NCBI GenBank assembly: GCA_017590115.1
Contig: JAGGNK010006559.1
Location: forward strand, 4,447,642 to 4,511,641
Source of the DNA: Montifringilla adamsi
Taxonomy: Eukaryota > Chordata > Aves > Passeriformes > Passeridae
DNA: 64,000 bases
Direction of reading: 5' to 3'
This document shows positions 1 through 51,701 of the stretch, one piece after another; positions within the stretch are counted from its first letter, which is position 1, and each line of letters opens with the position of its first letter. The position numbers were made by a program, and so were the translations under genes. A model generated the notes under the pieces. That model searched no databases. It saw only the letters and a list, made by a program, of their open reading frames with translations, and had not been told where the DNA came from.

Positions 1-3000
1 ACTGCAGGACAGAGAATTAGTAAGACTTTAAAGAAGGTTGATAGGTGTAGAGAAGCAACAGCAAAATTAATAGAAAGAGAAGCATCAGATGCAGTTTGCT
101 TAAAAGCTGGGAGAAGAGTTGGAAGAAGAAAAGATACAGAGAGAAACCTGACAGATCAAATACAGGTGGATTAAGTTGGAGAATATGAAAACAAGCAAGA
201 AGGGACAAAAAGAGTTTAAAATAACTGGGAGGTGATGGGATAACTATTACAGGCTGTCTTCCCAGAGTAAGCAGATGTGTCCCCATTACAAGAACCATAT
301 CACACAGGTATTCAAGTCAGTAATTTATTTCTATGATATCAGGCTACATGTTGCAGTGTTTTTGTGTTGTTCCTTTTTATAGAATGATATGTCAAAAATA
401 CCTGTACTGACATCTCATCTGATTGCAGGAAAAATATCTTGTTACATGTCAATCACCAGATGGCATTCTGAAAGGAAAGAAACAAACCAAAAGAAAAATA
501 TATTGTTTAATGGATATTCAAGGTTGATTTCATCAAGATACTCTTAGAACAAATAATGTTCTGTGGAAGTATGTGTGTATGTTAGTCGAGTAGCTTAGGA
601 TTTTGGAGCTCCAAAGATGAGTGGTTAAATTGTCACCACCTCTGCGACTATACAAAATGATTTACATCTATCTAAGTTGTATATTGATTGGAGATTGGAC
701 TACAGGAATATAAATGCCTTTAGAAGCCTTTGTATGCCAAATGCATCAACTGTTTGGCCAGGAAAACAGTATGTCTGAGAAACAGCCTCATAAATCCACT
801 GAGAAAGGACATCTGGGCTAGAAACACCCTTGATTTAAGGAAACGTCATATTAGCTGGACTTTTCCTACTAGAAAATGCTTTGAAAGGTCTTAATTATTT
901 GCTTTGTATACTCAGATATATTGCTTTGTTTCTTTGCATTTTTGTACAATTTATGACACACCCTTCCCTGAGCCCTTTAATGTGCTTTGTCTAATCTTGT
1001 ATCTTTTACACTATAGCCACCCAGGATTATCCACCAAATAACACATGGCCAGTACTTTACATGTGCACTGTAAGGCAAGACTTGTGTGGAAGCACACCTT
1101 CTGGGTTGTAATTCAGGCAGCTCAAAACCTACGCACGTTCTGGGATCTGCTTTTTTGCAGCTCCTATTAGTTGACATTGCCCAAGCTTTGGTTATGCACA
1201 GAAGTTAAGAGTCATGGTACACCTCACCTCACCACAGCAGACAGCAGAGATACTTCTAGAAAATAGAAAAGAATTTCCTAGCCAACTCTGGACAAAAAAA
1301 ACCCCCACCCCACCCAAGAAGAAAAGATTTGTAATTTAAGTTTTGTACTGGAGAAAGTAGAGCTGGTAGACTGTAGAAATAAAAATCTAATGTATTTAAA
1401 AATGAAAACAATTTCCAGTGTCAGAACTCTTTCTCATTTTTCTTTTCCCTTTTATGTCACTGTAGTCATGCTCAAAGACAGGCCATTAATTCTACTTACA
1501 GTGAGTGATGATCATTTCAGCTGCAAGGGTGAGGTCACTGATTTATGGAGGTTATAGCTGAATTTGGGAACATGAGATAATGGAAGAAAGTTGACTGACT
1601 TTTTTTTGTGTAATTTGTGCACATTGGTTTCTCTTTAAACAATGATTTTTGAAATTGTGCTCCAGAAGCCCTTTCAGGAACCATAAGTTCCAGCTGAGGA
1701 GCAAGGCTGATGTTGAATAGGAGTCAGAAAAAAGCGTGGAAACAAAAGGCATAAACCAGACTAATGTACAGTCTGAGCAGGGGCTAACATTATTCCAAGG
1801 TAGTGGAATAATCTGGTTACAGTTAGTGAATACAGAAACTTATGGAAAATATTTTTATGGAAAAACTAACAAGATGCCCCATTGTTCATCTATATGTAAA
1901 TCCTTGAGATGGAACTACAAGATGCATAAATAGTAACAGTCATTTTAAGTATGACTGAGTTTTAATTAGGAAGGCTGGTATTTTGTGTTGCTCTGAGGCA
2001 CTGGAGCAACCACAGGCAGACTTTGCTGATGTAGCATAACATTAGTGACAAAAGACACAGAAATCCACTTTTGGCAGTGTAGGATTGATATAGCCTTTGG
2101 AATCTATAGATTTAAGAAAAGTGCTTATTTTTCTTTCTTTAAAAATAACATAAGAAATTGAGTTAGTGTTTCTCAAAGCAATCAACTTGTCCAGCCATAG
2201 TCCATCCATAGTGCCTCAAACCACCACTGTACCTTGGGATCTATATAGGCCTGCAGGAGATCTCAGCATTTAATAACCAGGAAACATTATTAAAAATAAT
2301 GATTTGATTCCTAGTTCTGAAGAATCTCGACCATTATTGCTCTGGTATAAAAAAGGCGAATGTATTTCTTTATCTTGTCCTTAATTCCTGTGAACATGTA
2401 AAGGTGAAGTTTGTAAATGGGTTTTCTGATCTGAACTGACAGAACTGTTCTGGTATAAGGAAAGAAACCTGCAGCAAGACTTGCCAGTGCGATTGCCAAA
2501 CTGAAGCATGGACTCAATGTCCAATTTATATGCCATAAAGAACTATGTATCAGGGACTATCATTTTTGCAAATTGATACAAATTGTTGTACAGATGAAGC
2601 ACACCATCTCACCAGCTGCCTAAATCTGCTCTGGGAAGAAATAAGGCTAAGCTGTTAAACCCTTGCTTTGATCTAGTATATGGATTTAGAAGCTCATTAA
2701 GTGTTTTTTATATTTGCTTGAGCACAGAAACACCATTACTTGCCATTTGTGATGAGACAGCCTTAAAAAACTTCAGGGGCATAAATGTTAAGGAATTCCA
2801 AGCAGCTTTAAAAAATGTCAGTGTGATGTATTCACTCTTTCTGTATGTGTAATGGTCACTATTTCTGTGGTCACTGGCCATGCCCATTCTTGCCTGGCGT
2901 GCAAAGCCATTACCATAATGGCTCAGAGTAGTCAGTTTTCTCAGGATTGAAGCTGGGATTCCAGTTGTAGCAGCTAAGGCTGCCTCCCATGCTGGTGCCT

Positions 3001-3058
3001 GTGTTGGCAATGCTGCCCACAAGTAACACACTGATGGATTGTTTTCCAGGTTGGTTTA
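1..3058. other. Intergenic DNA downstream of EPB41L3
   Basis: AT-rich sequence with scattered open frames of under about 110 codons and no splice-site or protein-family match. The first 250 bases are strikingly purine-rich on the plus strand. No gene, RNA gene or recognisable repeat was found. Confidence 0.6.
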
Positions 3059-3842
3059 TGTTGAGAAGCCGGACAAAGACCAACAATAAATGAGAAGAGA
3101 CGGAGACAAAAGCTGGTTGGTAGAAACAGGCAGGTGCTCTTTATTTCATGTGGCACAGCATTAGGCAGACAACCCAAGAAACAGTTTCCAACAAAAACCA
3201 AAGCTATAACTTCCAGGAACCATCCCCCAAACAAGGGTCTACTACCAACAGTGGCACTGAGATGTCCTTGCCTGTCCACTCTCATCTCCTCATAGTTTAT
3301 ATGCGCTTAGGCAGTATCTTAGTGGTGAGTGTCCTTTCCAAGGAGACTAACTTCCTACAATGCAATATATCTTTAGACAGCGTACATGGTGCAGGATCAC
3401 CAGAGTACAATCTCCTCAAGCCATGCTAAAATATAATGCTACTCTGGAGAGAAGGCTGTGAGATCGCCTCGTGTCTCTCTGAGGTAATACAATGCTGTTC
3501 CTTAGCTGACAACATGAGGGGCACCTGAAGGAGGATCAATATGGCTTCAGAGTCTATTTTTAAACTCCTGATGCACTAGTGGGGACCTGGTGTGCCACCG
3601 GCCGAGACAGGGTGAGGACATCCTCCACCCCTGATCGCCGCTGGGCACCAGCAGCACCAGAGAGCTGAGCCTACTGTCACTCAGGGGGATAAGAACAGAG
3701 ATGGTCTTGGGCTAGGAGGAGGAGGAGGAGGAGGAGGAGAGGGCCATCAAAGATCACAGCAGACCGTCAGCTTTGTGTCGGTCATTAGGTGAGAGGTAAC
3801 AATGACGGCGGGGCAGGGAGGGGTCACATCGTTAGCACTCCA
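3059..3842 (-). mobile_element. Solo LTR of an endogenous retrovirus
   Basis: On the minus strand the segment begins TGGAGTGCTAACG and ends GGCTTCTCAACA, so it has TG...CA ends. Flanking 6-mers are ggttta (3053-3058) and gattta (3843-3848), a near-match target-site duplication. Inside, read on the minus strand, are a TATA-like CATATAAAC near 3295-3303 and AATAAA at 3140-3145 about 155 bp further on, giving a U3-R-U5 order with ~80 bp after the signal. A GGA microsatellite lies at 3716-3740. No gag, pol or env sequence flanks it, so it is a solo LTR. The family was not identified. Confidence 0.75.
3716..3740 (+). repeat. (GGA)n microsatellite
   Basis: About eight GGA units inside the U3 part of the LTR. 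Confidence 0.85.
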
Positions 3843-4649
3843 GATTTAAAGGCATGAAGAATGGCTGGTGGAAGGAAGATGTTTTGGAGACTAAGGGCAA
3901 AGCTTTAAAAGTCTTGTGATATCACTTTTAATTATTATCTACAGGTTATTCTCTCTATATATACTATTTTTCTTTCTAAATTATGAAAATAAACATTTAT
4001 TAACAAGTCACTGGGTCAAATCCTGCTCTCCACTGAAGGCAAATCCATTGACTTCAGTGGGAGGGAGCCCCGTGTAAACAACGAAGGGCAAATTTGGCCC
4101 TTTATGTCCTGAAAAGTCTGCTTGTACCCACTGCCTTTCAATCCTGCAAGGAAATACAGACTAAAGGGTGAACTAATCCTTACAAATTTCTCTTAAACTA
4201 CTAGGGGAGCGTCAGTGAGATGCAGCAAAGGAGAAAAAAAAAAAAAAAAAGGAACCAATAAGTAATACTGCTTTAAAGAGAATTTTATCCATGTTTTAGA
4301 GCCAAAGTACAAAAAAGAGAGTGGATCTGGATCAAGCGCTACTGGCCTTTACTTTCTAAGCAACAACAAAATTCTTCATTTATCTTCGGTGAAAAGTTAC
4401 ACAACCAGAGAAAACAGAAGGAACCAAACAGTCCTTTTCCTTTGCAAACATCATACGCCTAAAGGTGAACACTGTCATCCCTTTGGATTCTCCACTAACT
4501 CCCACTGTCTGCACAGTGCAGTGTCAGCCACTGAAGACAAAACACATCTACTGTGCACATGAGTGAAACCTGTGGTGTCTTACAAACATAACATTTTGAT
4601 GTTTTGAATACTAAGGACCACTCGGTGCTTTTAGACACAGAACAATACA
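3843..4649. other. 3' flank of EPB41L3
   Basis: Non-coding. It contains the small inverted-end repeat at 4013-4100, a poly-A run near 4233-4250 and an alternative AATAAA on the minus strand at 3996-4001. Confidence 0.5.
4013..4100. repeat. Old MITE-like interspersed repeat
   Basis: Begins GGGTCAAATCCTGC and ends GGGCAAATTTGGCCC, which are imperfect inverted copies of each other, around a core with CCATTGACTTCAGTGGGAG. This core is familiar from ancient repeats spread through bird, turtle and crocodile genomes; I cannot name the family with certainty. Confidence 0.55.
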
Positions 4650-5721
4650 ATTTCAGATGCATTTACCACTTTTATTTCACTATGCAGAAACATACATTCA
4701 CCATGTGTTGTGATGCAGCTGACAGTGTAATGGACGCTATTCCTTCTGTGGGTATTAGAGCTGGACACTAGCGAGTTTTCAGTGGACGTTCTGTACAGGT
4801 TAAGGCTTGACTCAGAACTAGATAGTAAATGCTGACCAGATTCTCAAACAGATTTTTTTTTTTTCTCTGAGAACAAAAGGGAAATCAATAGAAAACCATC
4901 ACGGTTATTTCAGATTAATAATTTTCTAAAGCTGCAAACTAAGTAAAATACAGATTTTTTTTTTTCTCCAAAATAACTACATATAATTTACAAGGTTAGG
5001 ATCTGTGAAGGTGACTGGAAGCTGACTCTGAACAATGCTGACAAAAATCATTAAAGTTAATATACTAAAATCATTGCTACCTCATAAGGTATTCAGTCAG
5101 GTATACAAAGCACACTTTGTAAGCATTTATATGTTTTGATAAGAGTAAAGATTCATCATTGTTTATGGGGCAGTAATAAAACCAGATGAAACAAATATAA
5201 GATTCAAGTTGTTTACTGAATAAACTGTGTTATTGGCACATCTAATGTGTGGTAAAACATTATACACAGTACCTATACAGCTTCTAGCATTTTCGGGGTA
5301 ATCTTCATTTACAGTATCCGTAAACAAAAGGCTTGCCACCTAACAAATTTTAATTTGTTTAGACTTTCAGAAACTGTGAAAGGCATGAACTGTTTATGTG
5401 TTACATGAGATCACTGTTTATATTGTTTATGAACGTGCAGGTAAAGCTGAAAACTTAGACATTTTAAGAAAATTAAAAATGCTGCTTTTCTGTAATTTTA
5501 TTGTTGCTTCATGCAATATTGTTTAACTGCTGCTGATTCAGATTGCTTTCTATGGGAAGGTATCTCTGCCAGTTTCTTTATTAACGGTCAAGATCAATTC
5601 TTCTGTACTGAAATTTTCCATAGACAGATACAAGTCAGTCAGGTTGGAACTGAGACTCCGTATAGGTTCTCGTATTCCTACTGGTATGCATGTCTGGATT
5701 CGTATGCATTCTAGGTCATTC
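4650..5721 (-). other. EPB41L3: EPB41L3 terminal 3' UTR exon (probable)
   Basis: A strong acceptor (cagttctcttttctgcag) ends at 5722, and the exon would start GAATGACCTAG at 5721. Its far end is set by an AATAAA signal read on the minus strand at 4671-4676. Other AATAAA signals on this strand are at 5577-5582, 5497-5502 and 3996-4001, so shorter or longer 3' ends are possible. The sequence is AT-rich and non-coding. The position follows from the donor just after the stop codon; no transcript evidence is available here. Confidence 0.6.
4671..4676 (-). terminator. Candidate poly(A) signal of EPB41L3
   Basis: AATAAA on the minus strand (tttatt on plus), about 1.05 kb after the proposed 3' UTR acceptor. 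It is one of several on this strand (5577, 5497, 3996), and the choice among them is inference. Confidence 0.45.
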
Positions 5722-6954
5722 CTGCAGAAAAGAGAACTGAGTTAATTATTCAAAGCAACTACTCTCTTGCAAAAGAGATTCGTCAATTTGTTCATACAAG
5801 AAAAGCTGTTTGAAAATGGCATGTCCCACTATAAGCAACTTGGACCAAATCCAAAGTCCACTGACGCCAATGGAAAGAATTAGTGACATCAATAGACTTT
5901 TAAGCAAGCCACATTGAGCTGTCTCTGAAACAATTAGCAGAATACCACAAGAATCACAGCTACTCACTCCTTAGTGACTGGTTCCATCTTCCAAATAAAT
6001 AACTGACACTGAAATTCAGTTTTCTTTAGGGTCTGTATATCCAAAAGCAGGAGAGCCAAAGAGCTTCAAAAGGTGCTGTGCATTATACTCTGTTACTTAC
6101 ACCAAGTGCTAGGGAATACATATTGTTTTAAGAATAAAATGCTGCTATCGATTCAAAAAATCTGACAAGCAGCTTTTTCTTCCCCTTCTGCATACAGCAT
6201 TCAAAGCAATTTGCGCAATGGTGCTGGCATTAAGAGCTTTTGCATAGCAGGTTAGTATGCATGACATGTTTCTGCACACAGAATAAATATAGGAATATTG
6301 AGACGTCTGTTTAGCCAGCCACTATTGGAGAGCATGCCTTTGCTGAGAAAAAGCTGGACGCAAGGAAAGCTGCATTATCATCTCATCCTGATAAACAATG
6401 CTGCTTTAAAACATTAAATGTTCTTTCAAGTACAAGAAAGCCAAGACACCCAAATACCGACAAACTAATTCACTGCGTTTAAAAGCAAGTTGGACCATAT
6501 CTTTGCAAGTTGGGAATTGAAGCACAACTTTTAACATATCTGCACAAGACATTTAAAAAGCAGCTGTAGGTTTTTTCCCTTGGCATTTTTAAACAAAAAT
6601 GCACACCTTTAAGAACAAATTGTTTTTGTTCTTAAATGACACAAAAGCAGAGAACAGATTTTTTATGACTTCAGAAGTAGAAAATTAGACTGTAACAAAG
6701 CATGGACAATGAGGACTTTTCAGAGAGCCAACGAAAGCAAATGAGTAGCTTCTCTTTCTCCAGCTGGCACTGTTTAATGAAGGCAGATGTCTACAGCTGA
6801 ATGTGGTTTACTTTAAAATATCAGAACTGATAACTAGCAACTTGAAAATGCCAGTGAGAGAAAGTGAAGAGTTAAAGGTGAAATATGGTAGGAAAACAAC
6901 ATCTGCAACATGCCAGCCCAGTAAATGCCTAGGAAAATCATCTGGTCCTCTTAC
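5722..6954 (-). other. EPB41L3: Intron within the 3' UTR
   Basis: Lies between the donor just after the stop codon (CAG|gtaaga, 6954) and the acceptor at 5722. AT-rich, with no coding signal. It contains a perfect 12-bp inverted repeat at 6608-6636. Confidence 0.6.
6608..6636. repeat. Perfect 12-bp inverted repeat
   Basis: TTTAAGAACAAA (6608-6619), a 5-base spacer, then its exact reverse complement (6625-6636). It would form a tight hairpin in RNA of either strand. In the 3' UTR intron. Confidence 0.85.
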
Positions 6955-6960
6955 CTGTGG

Positions 6961-45056
<38,096 letters not shown>

Positions 45057-48000
45057 CTGTGGGAAACAAACAGAAAACAAACAAAAAGACACTTAAGTTT
45101 GCAAAATAAAGCAATATAAGCGTTAAAGTAACACCTTTTCTGTCAAACCAGTAACCTCAAAATTATTTTAGTCAATGCATCCATCTTTCCAACCTATTGA
45201 CCTGGAGTTTCATAAGAATCTTCTGAATGGGGAACATCCTTTTTTCCTAAAACCTCAAGTCTTCTTGCAGAGCTAAAAATAAGTCATATATGTCATGTTT
45301 CAACTTCCAATAGGAAAATCTCTTCTGTCTTTCAGAAACTGCAACTTCAAGAGCATGATGAGGTCATACCTCTACAAACCAAAGCAATTCTTTGTGTGCA
45401 AGTAGCAACAAATAGCAGTACAAAATATTCCTGGTCATGGATTATCAGAGTTGTGACTGGAGGGGCAATCCACTGGAGAAAAAACAAAAGATGGATATAC
45501 TTTTTGCTTTGGTAACAGTGTGGACTGATTTCAGGACCCATTTTTGTCCAATACACATGGAAATGTGATGGAAATGCCATCTACGGAAATCACGGGGGAA
45601 ATCTGACTGGGAACGCAGCTGGGTAAAAAAACAGCTTTCCAGTGCCTCACTAACCTTCTTTACTGCTGGCATGTCAGATGAGAAGACCTCTCACTGTCAA
45701 CATCTAGAACCCTTAGCAGAAGCTTCGTAGTATCCATCATATTGGACAGTAAAAATTCAGGTCATCTTGTTTCTCAGTGTTGTATGTGAAATTGAGAAAA
45801 TAATGCTCCAGAAAACCAAACATCCTCTTTATAACCTACACATGCCAACTTTGATATGCATTAACTATGATAAACAATTCAAAATTATTTAGGCCATATT
45901 TGTCACTGTGTTTCATCACTGCCTGCTTCCCAAAGTGCAACTCAGCTAAAGGAAAAAAATCTCCCCATTTTATTTTGACCAGACACATACATAAATATTT
46001 TAGTTGATGTCAGCGGAGCATTTTTTTTTAATCTGTAGCATACACATGACTAGAAGCAGACTGGAAACACATAACTTGCTTCAAAGGCAATGCAGGCAGT
46101 TGACAAAAAAGAGGAGAGAATGCCACCTTCAAATTGATGTGTCTCTACCAACAGAGTTGCACTCGGACTGCGCTGCCAGCCCAGCAGCCTTGGCTGGGAG
46201 AGAGCCGTTCAAAATCCAAGCTGGCACAGCTATGCCAACAAACCCATGGAGCTCAATGCTGGCCTCAAACTATTTTAGAAGTCCTAAGAAAGCCAAGAGA
46301 AAAAAAAGGAAAGAACTGAGGGTTGCTGCCTAACACCCAGTGAAAACATCACAAGAGGTGACGGAGGGAGTTGTGCAGTGTAATCTAATTTGTGTTAAAT
46401 TTGGTATTTTTACTGGCATTGAAATGGTATATTGGAAAGGACACTGGAAAACATCCTTTACATTTTATCAATGGAGAAACTGAAGCGTGGCCTAAAAAAT
46501 GTTCTCCAGCTGAGGAAGAAAAACCAGGCCCAGAAGTGCATTACAAGTGTATTCCTGTAACTTCATTTACTGTGCCTTCCAGCATTATTTGACCAAACAG
46601 CTCTAGGGCCTTGTTCTGTGTGTCACATGCTTTCCACGCTGTAAGTAGGAAGCATAAATATGCCCCAGCTCCTTTATAATGTCAAACAAATGTTTAGTTA
46701 GTTCTTCACGCCCTGAACTTGAAAGTAGGTAACAAGAGGTTGGTGGTTTTATACTTGGTGCTCTCTGTAGAGAAAGAAGCAGATAGAAAAGATCTTAATA
46801 CTAGTGTGTGGAGAGGAACCAACTCAGAAACTTCAAGCCAAAATGGTCACATTTCTGCTGTAAGCAAGCAATGCTGCATTTTGACAAATTTCTTGCTCTT
46901 CTACTTGTTAACAAACTAAGTAGTTGTACCGAATTGAGAAAAACAAGCAGGTTAGCTCTAGAGGGCACCAGCTCTGAAAAACACTGGTCTGCATCAGTGA
47001 ACCATTTACATGTATTTGAATTGTGGCACTTCAGTGCTCTCTTAATTTTAGGAGTCACTCAAGGCCAACACAGGAGCTGTTTTATGTGGCCAATCCATAG
47101 CTACAGAGATCTACACAGATGTCTGTTTTGAGAAATAGTAGCTAGCAGCTGCAAGGTATGGTGTTTTAACAGGGAATTACAGGAAACAGTTGTGCAGGAC
47201 TGTGCTGTAATAAAAACCAAATGCCCAGAAAACCCCCAGTGCTCAGTATTTCTTGTTTGGCTTCACATTGCAAGTGAGAGTATCTATGGCAATCTGGAAC
47301 AATTTTCTTGGCAATGTAGCCTGCTCTTCCTCCTCCTGTATGAAGATGCCTAAGTTGTACATAAGTAATTTTCCACAAAATTCCTGTTGCATCACGATGG
47401 GGGAAAACCCTGCTGGTGTTGCAAGAGGACATGAGAAATCAAAACGTAACTAACAGCCCCTCCTGGCCAGGGTCTTCTCTTCACCATCACAAGGTAAGAA
47501 CTGGTGATGGTTGAGGGAAAGCCTGACCAAGATCGCTTCTCCTCCTACAGAAACTGCCATTAGTGTCCAAACATTCACAATGAGTGTTGGAGGAGCCTCA
47601 CATCATAGCCTCACCACTGCCCCTCACCCTGCCTGTTCTCAGGTCAGAGATGACCTGTGGCAGAAGGATTTAGAGGACTCTGATCATCTGGGGAGTTGGA
47701 TCAGCCTAAAATGGAGTCACCCCTGCTGTCCTCCTAATGCAAGAGAAATCCCCATGCCCCTACACATAGGCAACAGTGCCACTTGGTATCCATGTGTTGT
47801 GAGCAGGCACACTGCTTCTAAAGCATCATTGCACAGAAACAAAGTGAAGGGAAGCTGTTGCATAAATTAATGGAAAATAAGGAGGTTCAATTAGAAATAT
47901 ATAATTAAAGCAACTGAGCAGACCTGTTTTGCCCTTGTTTTTATTTTTTATTGTTTTTATTTTACTGCATGCCCAAATAACTGTGCTGTGAAAGGCAAGG

Positions 48001-49033
48001 ATATCATTGCTTTGGCAGGAAGAGAATGGGAGGAGGAGAGAAAGGTCAACTTACAAATTCATACAGTTCCTCAATCCATCCTAAACCTTCATTTTACATT
48101 ATGTTGGAGTGACAAGTCTAAGATGATGAAAGATTGACAGTCTGCTGGTTACTGTGGATCACAACTCAATGCCAAAAATGCCAGTCAATTCCCAGCAGTC
48201 CAAAAATGTGGATCAAAAAATAAATAAAAAAAGAACTTTGTGCTATAAAATACTGACTTTGTAAATGAAAAAAAAATTCTGAAAGGTAAATCTGGCAAGA
48301 GCATCCACTAGAAATATTGTTAGATATTTTTCAGGCATGAATGGGATGAAAGGAAATGTGCAGATGTGAAAAAAGACGCTTTGCTTAAGCTCTGGAAATC
48401 AAGTAAACAGAAGGGATACAACGCACAGATTTAACAGTATAAATGAACACAAAGGTCTGGGAGCAAAAACGTTACATTTTTTCATAGCCTCATCCCTGCA
48501 GGTCTATAAAGGCCAGGGCTCTCTCTTGAAGCTGGAATGGGAATAAACAGCCTCCTGGTAAAGTTCCCAGTGAAAGGAGCCAGCAGCAGCAAACTTGGCA
48601 AGCCAGTGCCTGCCAGCAATTCTCACACATAAGGAAGGAGAAGCAGCCTCTCTTCTCACCAGCCACTCCTCAGCTTTGATGCTAAGTTTCTCCCTTCTTG
48701 GGATGCTAGAGGTCACAAAAGGCTCTCTTGACTCCTAATGGGTTTCTGCACCAGGCTCAAATCTTTCCACATGATCTTCTTCAGCCCATACCCGTCCATC
48801 TTACAAGATCACCAGACCAAGATTATTATCAAGTCAATTATTCTCATTGGCAAACATTTGGGTACAACATTCAGTATTTCTTAATGCAGAACAACAATAA
48901 AAATATTTTCCTCTATTATGATTAAACCCATAAGCTGTAAAGTACTTATAATAAGCAAACATTATCAAAGTGAAAAAATGCAAGCCTTTGTTATCACTTG
49001 AGCCACAAACTATGTGCTGTATGGTAATCAGAG

Positions 49034-49650
49034 AACCACGGATTGGCTGAGGCTGGAGGGCGCCTCCGGAGATTGCGTAGTCCATCCTCTCTTCTCCAGA
49101 AGCACCACCTAAAGCAGATTGATCAGGATCATGGCCACTTGGGTTTTGAATATCTCCATGGATTGAGACTCCACAGCCTGTGGGGCATTCACCCTCATAG
49201 TGAATATTTTTTTTCTTCTGTTTAAATGGAAATTCCTGTCTTTCACTTTGTGCCCCTTGTCTCTTGTTGTGGCAAATGTGTACCCCCGACCACATTCTGG
49301 CTCTGTCTTCCTCACTCCTCCCATCAAATATTGATACACATTGCTAAGATCCCCCTGAGCCTTCTCTTCTCCAGGCTGATCAGCTCCAGCTCTCAGCCTT
49401 TCCTCATAAAAGACATACTCCAGGGCCTCCCTCATATCTGTGACCCTCTGCTGAACTCTGCCCAGCATGTTCATGTTTCCCTTGTACTGGGAAACCCAGA
49501 ATCAGACTCAGCACTGCAAGACTGACAAAAAGGGAAAGGATAATCTCCCTCAACCTGCTGGTAGCATTGCCCAGGATGGCACTGACCTTCTGTGCTGCCA
49601 GGGAACATCACTGACTTCTGTTCACCTTTTTTCCCATCAGGACCCTTGAG
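49034..49650 (-). mobile_element. CR1 retroposon with degraded ORF2 3' end
   Basis: On the minus strand a broken frame resembles the C-terminal end of the CR1 ORF2 protein: YEERLRAGA, then DLSNVYQYLMGG, then KDRNFHLNRRKKIFTMRVN, then MEIFKTQV. The 3' end lies near 49034 with a GGAGG-C-CCTCCAG-type terminus. 5'-truncated, with a frameshift and stops; clearly inactive. Confidence 0.88.
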
Positions 49651-51681
49651 TAATAAAAACCCTGTATTGTGCCAACCCAGCTACCAAACCCATATGTTAT
49701 CGTACTGCGTTCAGCCACGAGGAAAATTACATAGAAAATGAGCAACCAACAACTTAATAAAAATATATGATTCCAACTTCCTTGTCCTACAGGTGGTATT
49801 AAGACTCCAGAAAATTCCTTTGGGAGTCAGTAAAATATAGGGAAGAGTATCAGGAAGATTTCAAATGTTATGTGCTGGATTGTGCGTCCCAGACTGGAAG
49901 CCAGTTGTGCCAGAGGAAAATTTATCAGGATTTAGATCTGCCACTTCCAAGAGACAAATTCTATTTCTGTGAAAGGCAGTAGGTTTGGCTGCCCCATGCC
50001 AGGAGGCACCACCTCTCCAAAAGGTCTTCAAGCTGCTGTGGCTCCTGGTTTGGCAAACCTGCCCTGTCTCTGAAACACAGTCATTTGCAGTCTTCCTGCA
50101 GGCGATTTTGGCACCCACCCTGATAAGGCAGCCTGAGCCTCTTCTGTTGCCCCTCACCCTGAATGACCCACTTTCATTTGTTGGGTAACCTCCAACCTAC
50201 AGGACCAGCCATCTTTGCTAGCTCTATGCCAGCTAGTGCTGTCCATACTGAGGACCTGTCAGTACTCAGGCTCCTTTCAGATAGAATCCAACCCTGTATC
50301 TGACAGATTTCCCACTGGAGGAGCAATGCCATTCTGGGACTGGTAGCTCAACATGGCTGAGGAGCCTCTGTTCTCAGAGGGTTTCAAGGCATTGGCCAGG
50401 TAATGTCACAGCTGGCCTGACACCCTGCTCACAGCCCTGGCACTGCCCTGCTCATGTCAGGGGCCTCTCCAGTCCCTTTGAACCAGCACGGCCACGACAC
50501 TCGGATCCCTGTGCGCTTCCCCAGGTGCCAAGGGGTTCAGTGTCTGATTACAGGGTAGAGTGCTGGTCTATTCTCAAGGCTCTATTTTTGTTCACTAGCA
50601 GATTACCCCCCTCTCACTGAGAGGGAAACAGGATGAGGAGCTGATGAGCAGCAAGCAGCCCTCTCTGCTTCCTAGAAATGAAAATTATTGCAGCCTCCAA
50701 AGTGACACACTTTGAGGTGGCTCTGCTTTGGCATTCAACGCTGCAGTCTCATGTGGGTGCAGAATGCTGAGCAAGGGCTGCTTGCAGCATGGAATCAATT
50801 ACAAGAGATCACATTCAAACCAAATTTTGCAGTGCTAGGGAAAACACAAAGTGAGAACAGAGTTCTACAGCCAAACATCTATAACAGGATTCATTTTTGC
50901 CACCAATAACCATCAACTCCCCTGCACAGTAACCACAAGGTCAGGACAGCCCGATGAACTGAAACTTCACTTCCCTTTCTGATCAGTCAAGGAGCATAGC
51001 AAGATGAAAATGTATCACAGCTGTGGACTGGATTTTAAAAGGGACGAGTTTGCATGTAACTTTCTGCACAAATACATATGCAAATGACCTTGCTGCTTTC
51101 CTGGGAAAAGCTGCCAAGCTGCCAGTGAGCAATGTCACACCAGCTCTAGCCTGGCATCCAACTCCATACAATTACTGTAATAACTCTAGTTAGGCAGGAT
51201 CGCTGGAATAAGGACAAACAGATCAGTATCATGAAATCCCAGTATGAATAATTGGACTCAAACTGATGTTGAGGTTATCTGGTTCACATTCCTAATTAGC
51301 ATTTGCACTTTCCAATGGATCTCAACAATGCACTGTATAAATGTGTGGGCTGGCTCTAGCCTTGCATGCTGTAATGTATTTTGGCATGTGGCTGGACTGA
51401 CCTCTTCCTTTTCCCCTCTTCCTTCTGGTGGGAAAGAATTAGCTAATTTCTTTTCCTCTCCAATGTTTCAATGTTTTTTTGATGAAAAAGATTCCAACTG
51501 TGTGCAGACAACCGATTTTATTTCATTTTACTGTTACAATTTAATTACTTTTTGCAATTTAATTTGCTTGATACTTTCATTTTCTACACTGCACGGGCTG
51601 CGGGGTAGTCTCCTATGTGCAAACACAAGTAAAACACCATATACCAAAATGTATATAGCAACAAATAAGAAGCATAAACAA

Positions 51682-51701
51682 GGGGATGGTTCTCCATCCC
51701 C
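51682..51701. repeat. 8-bp perfect hairpin
   Basis: GGGGATGG, TTCT, CCATCCCC: a GC-rich stem with a 4-base loop in the large intron. Confidence 0.8.
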
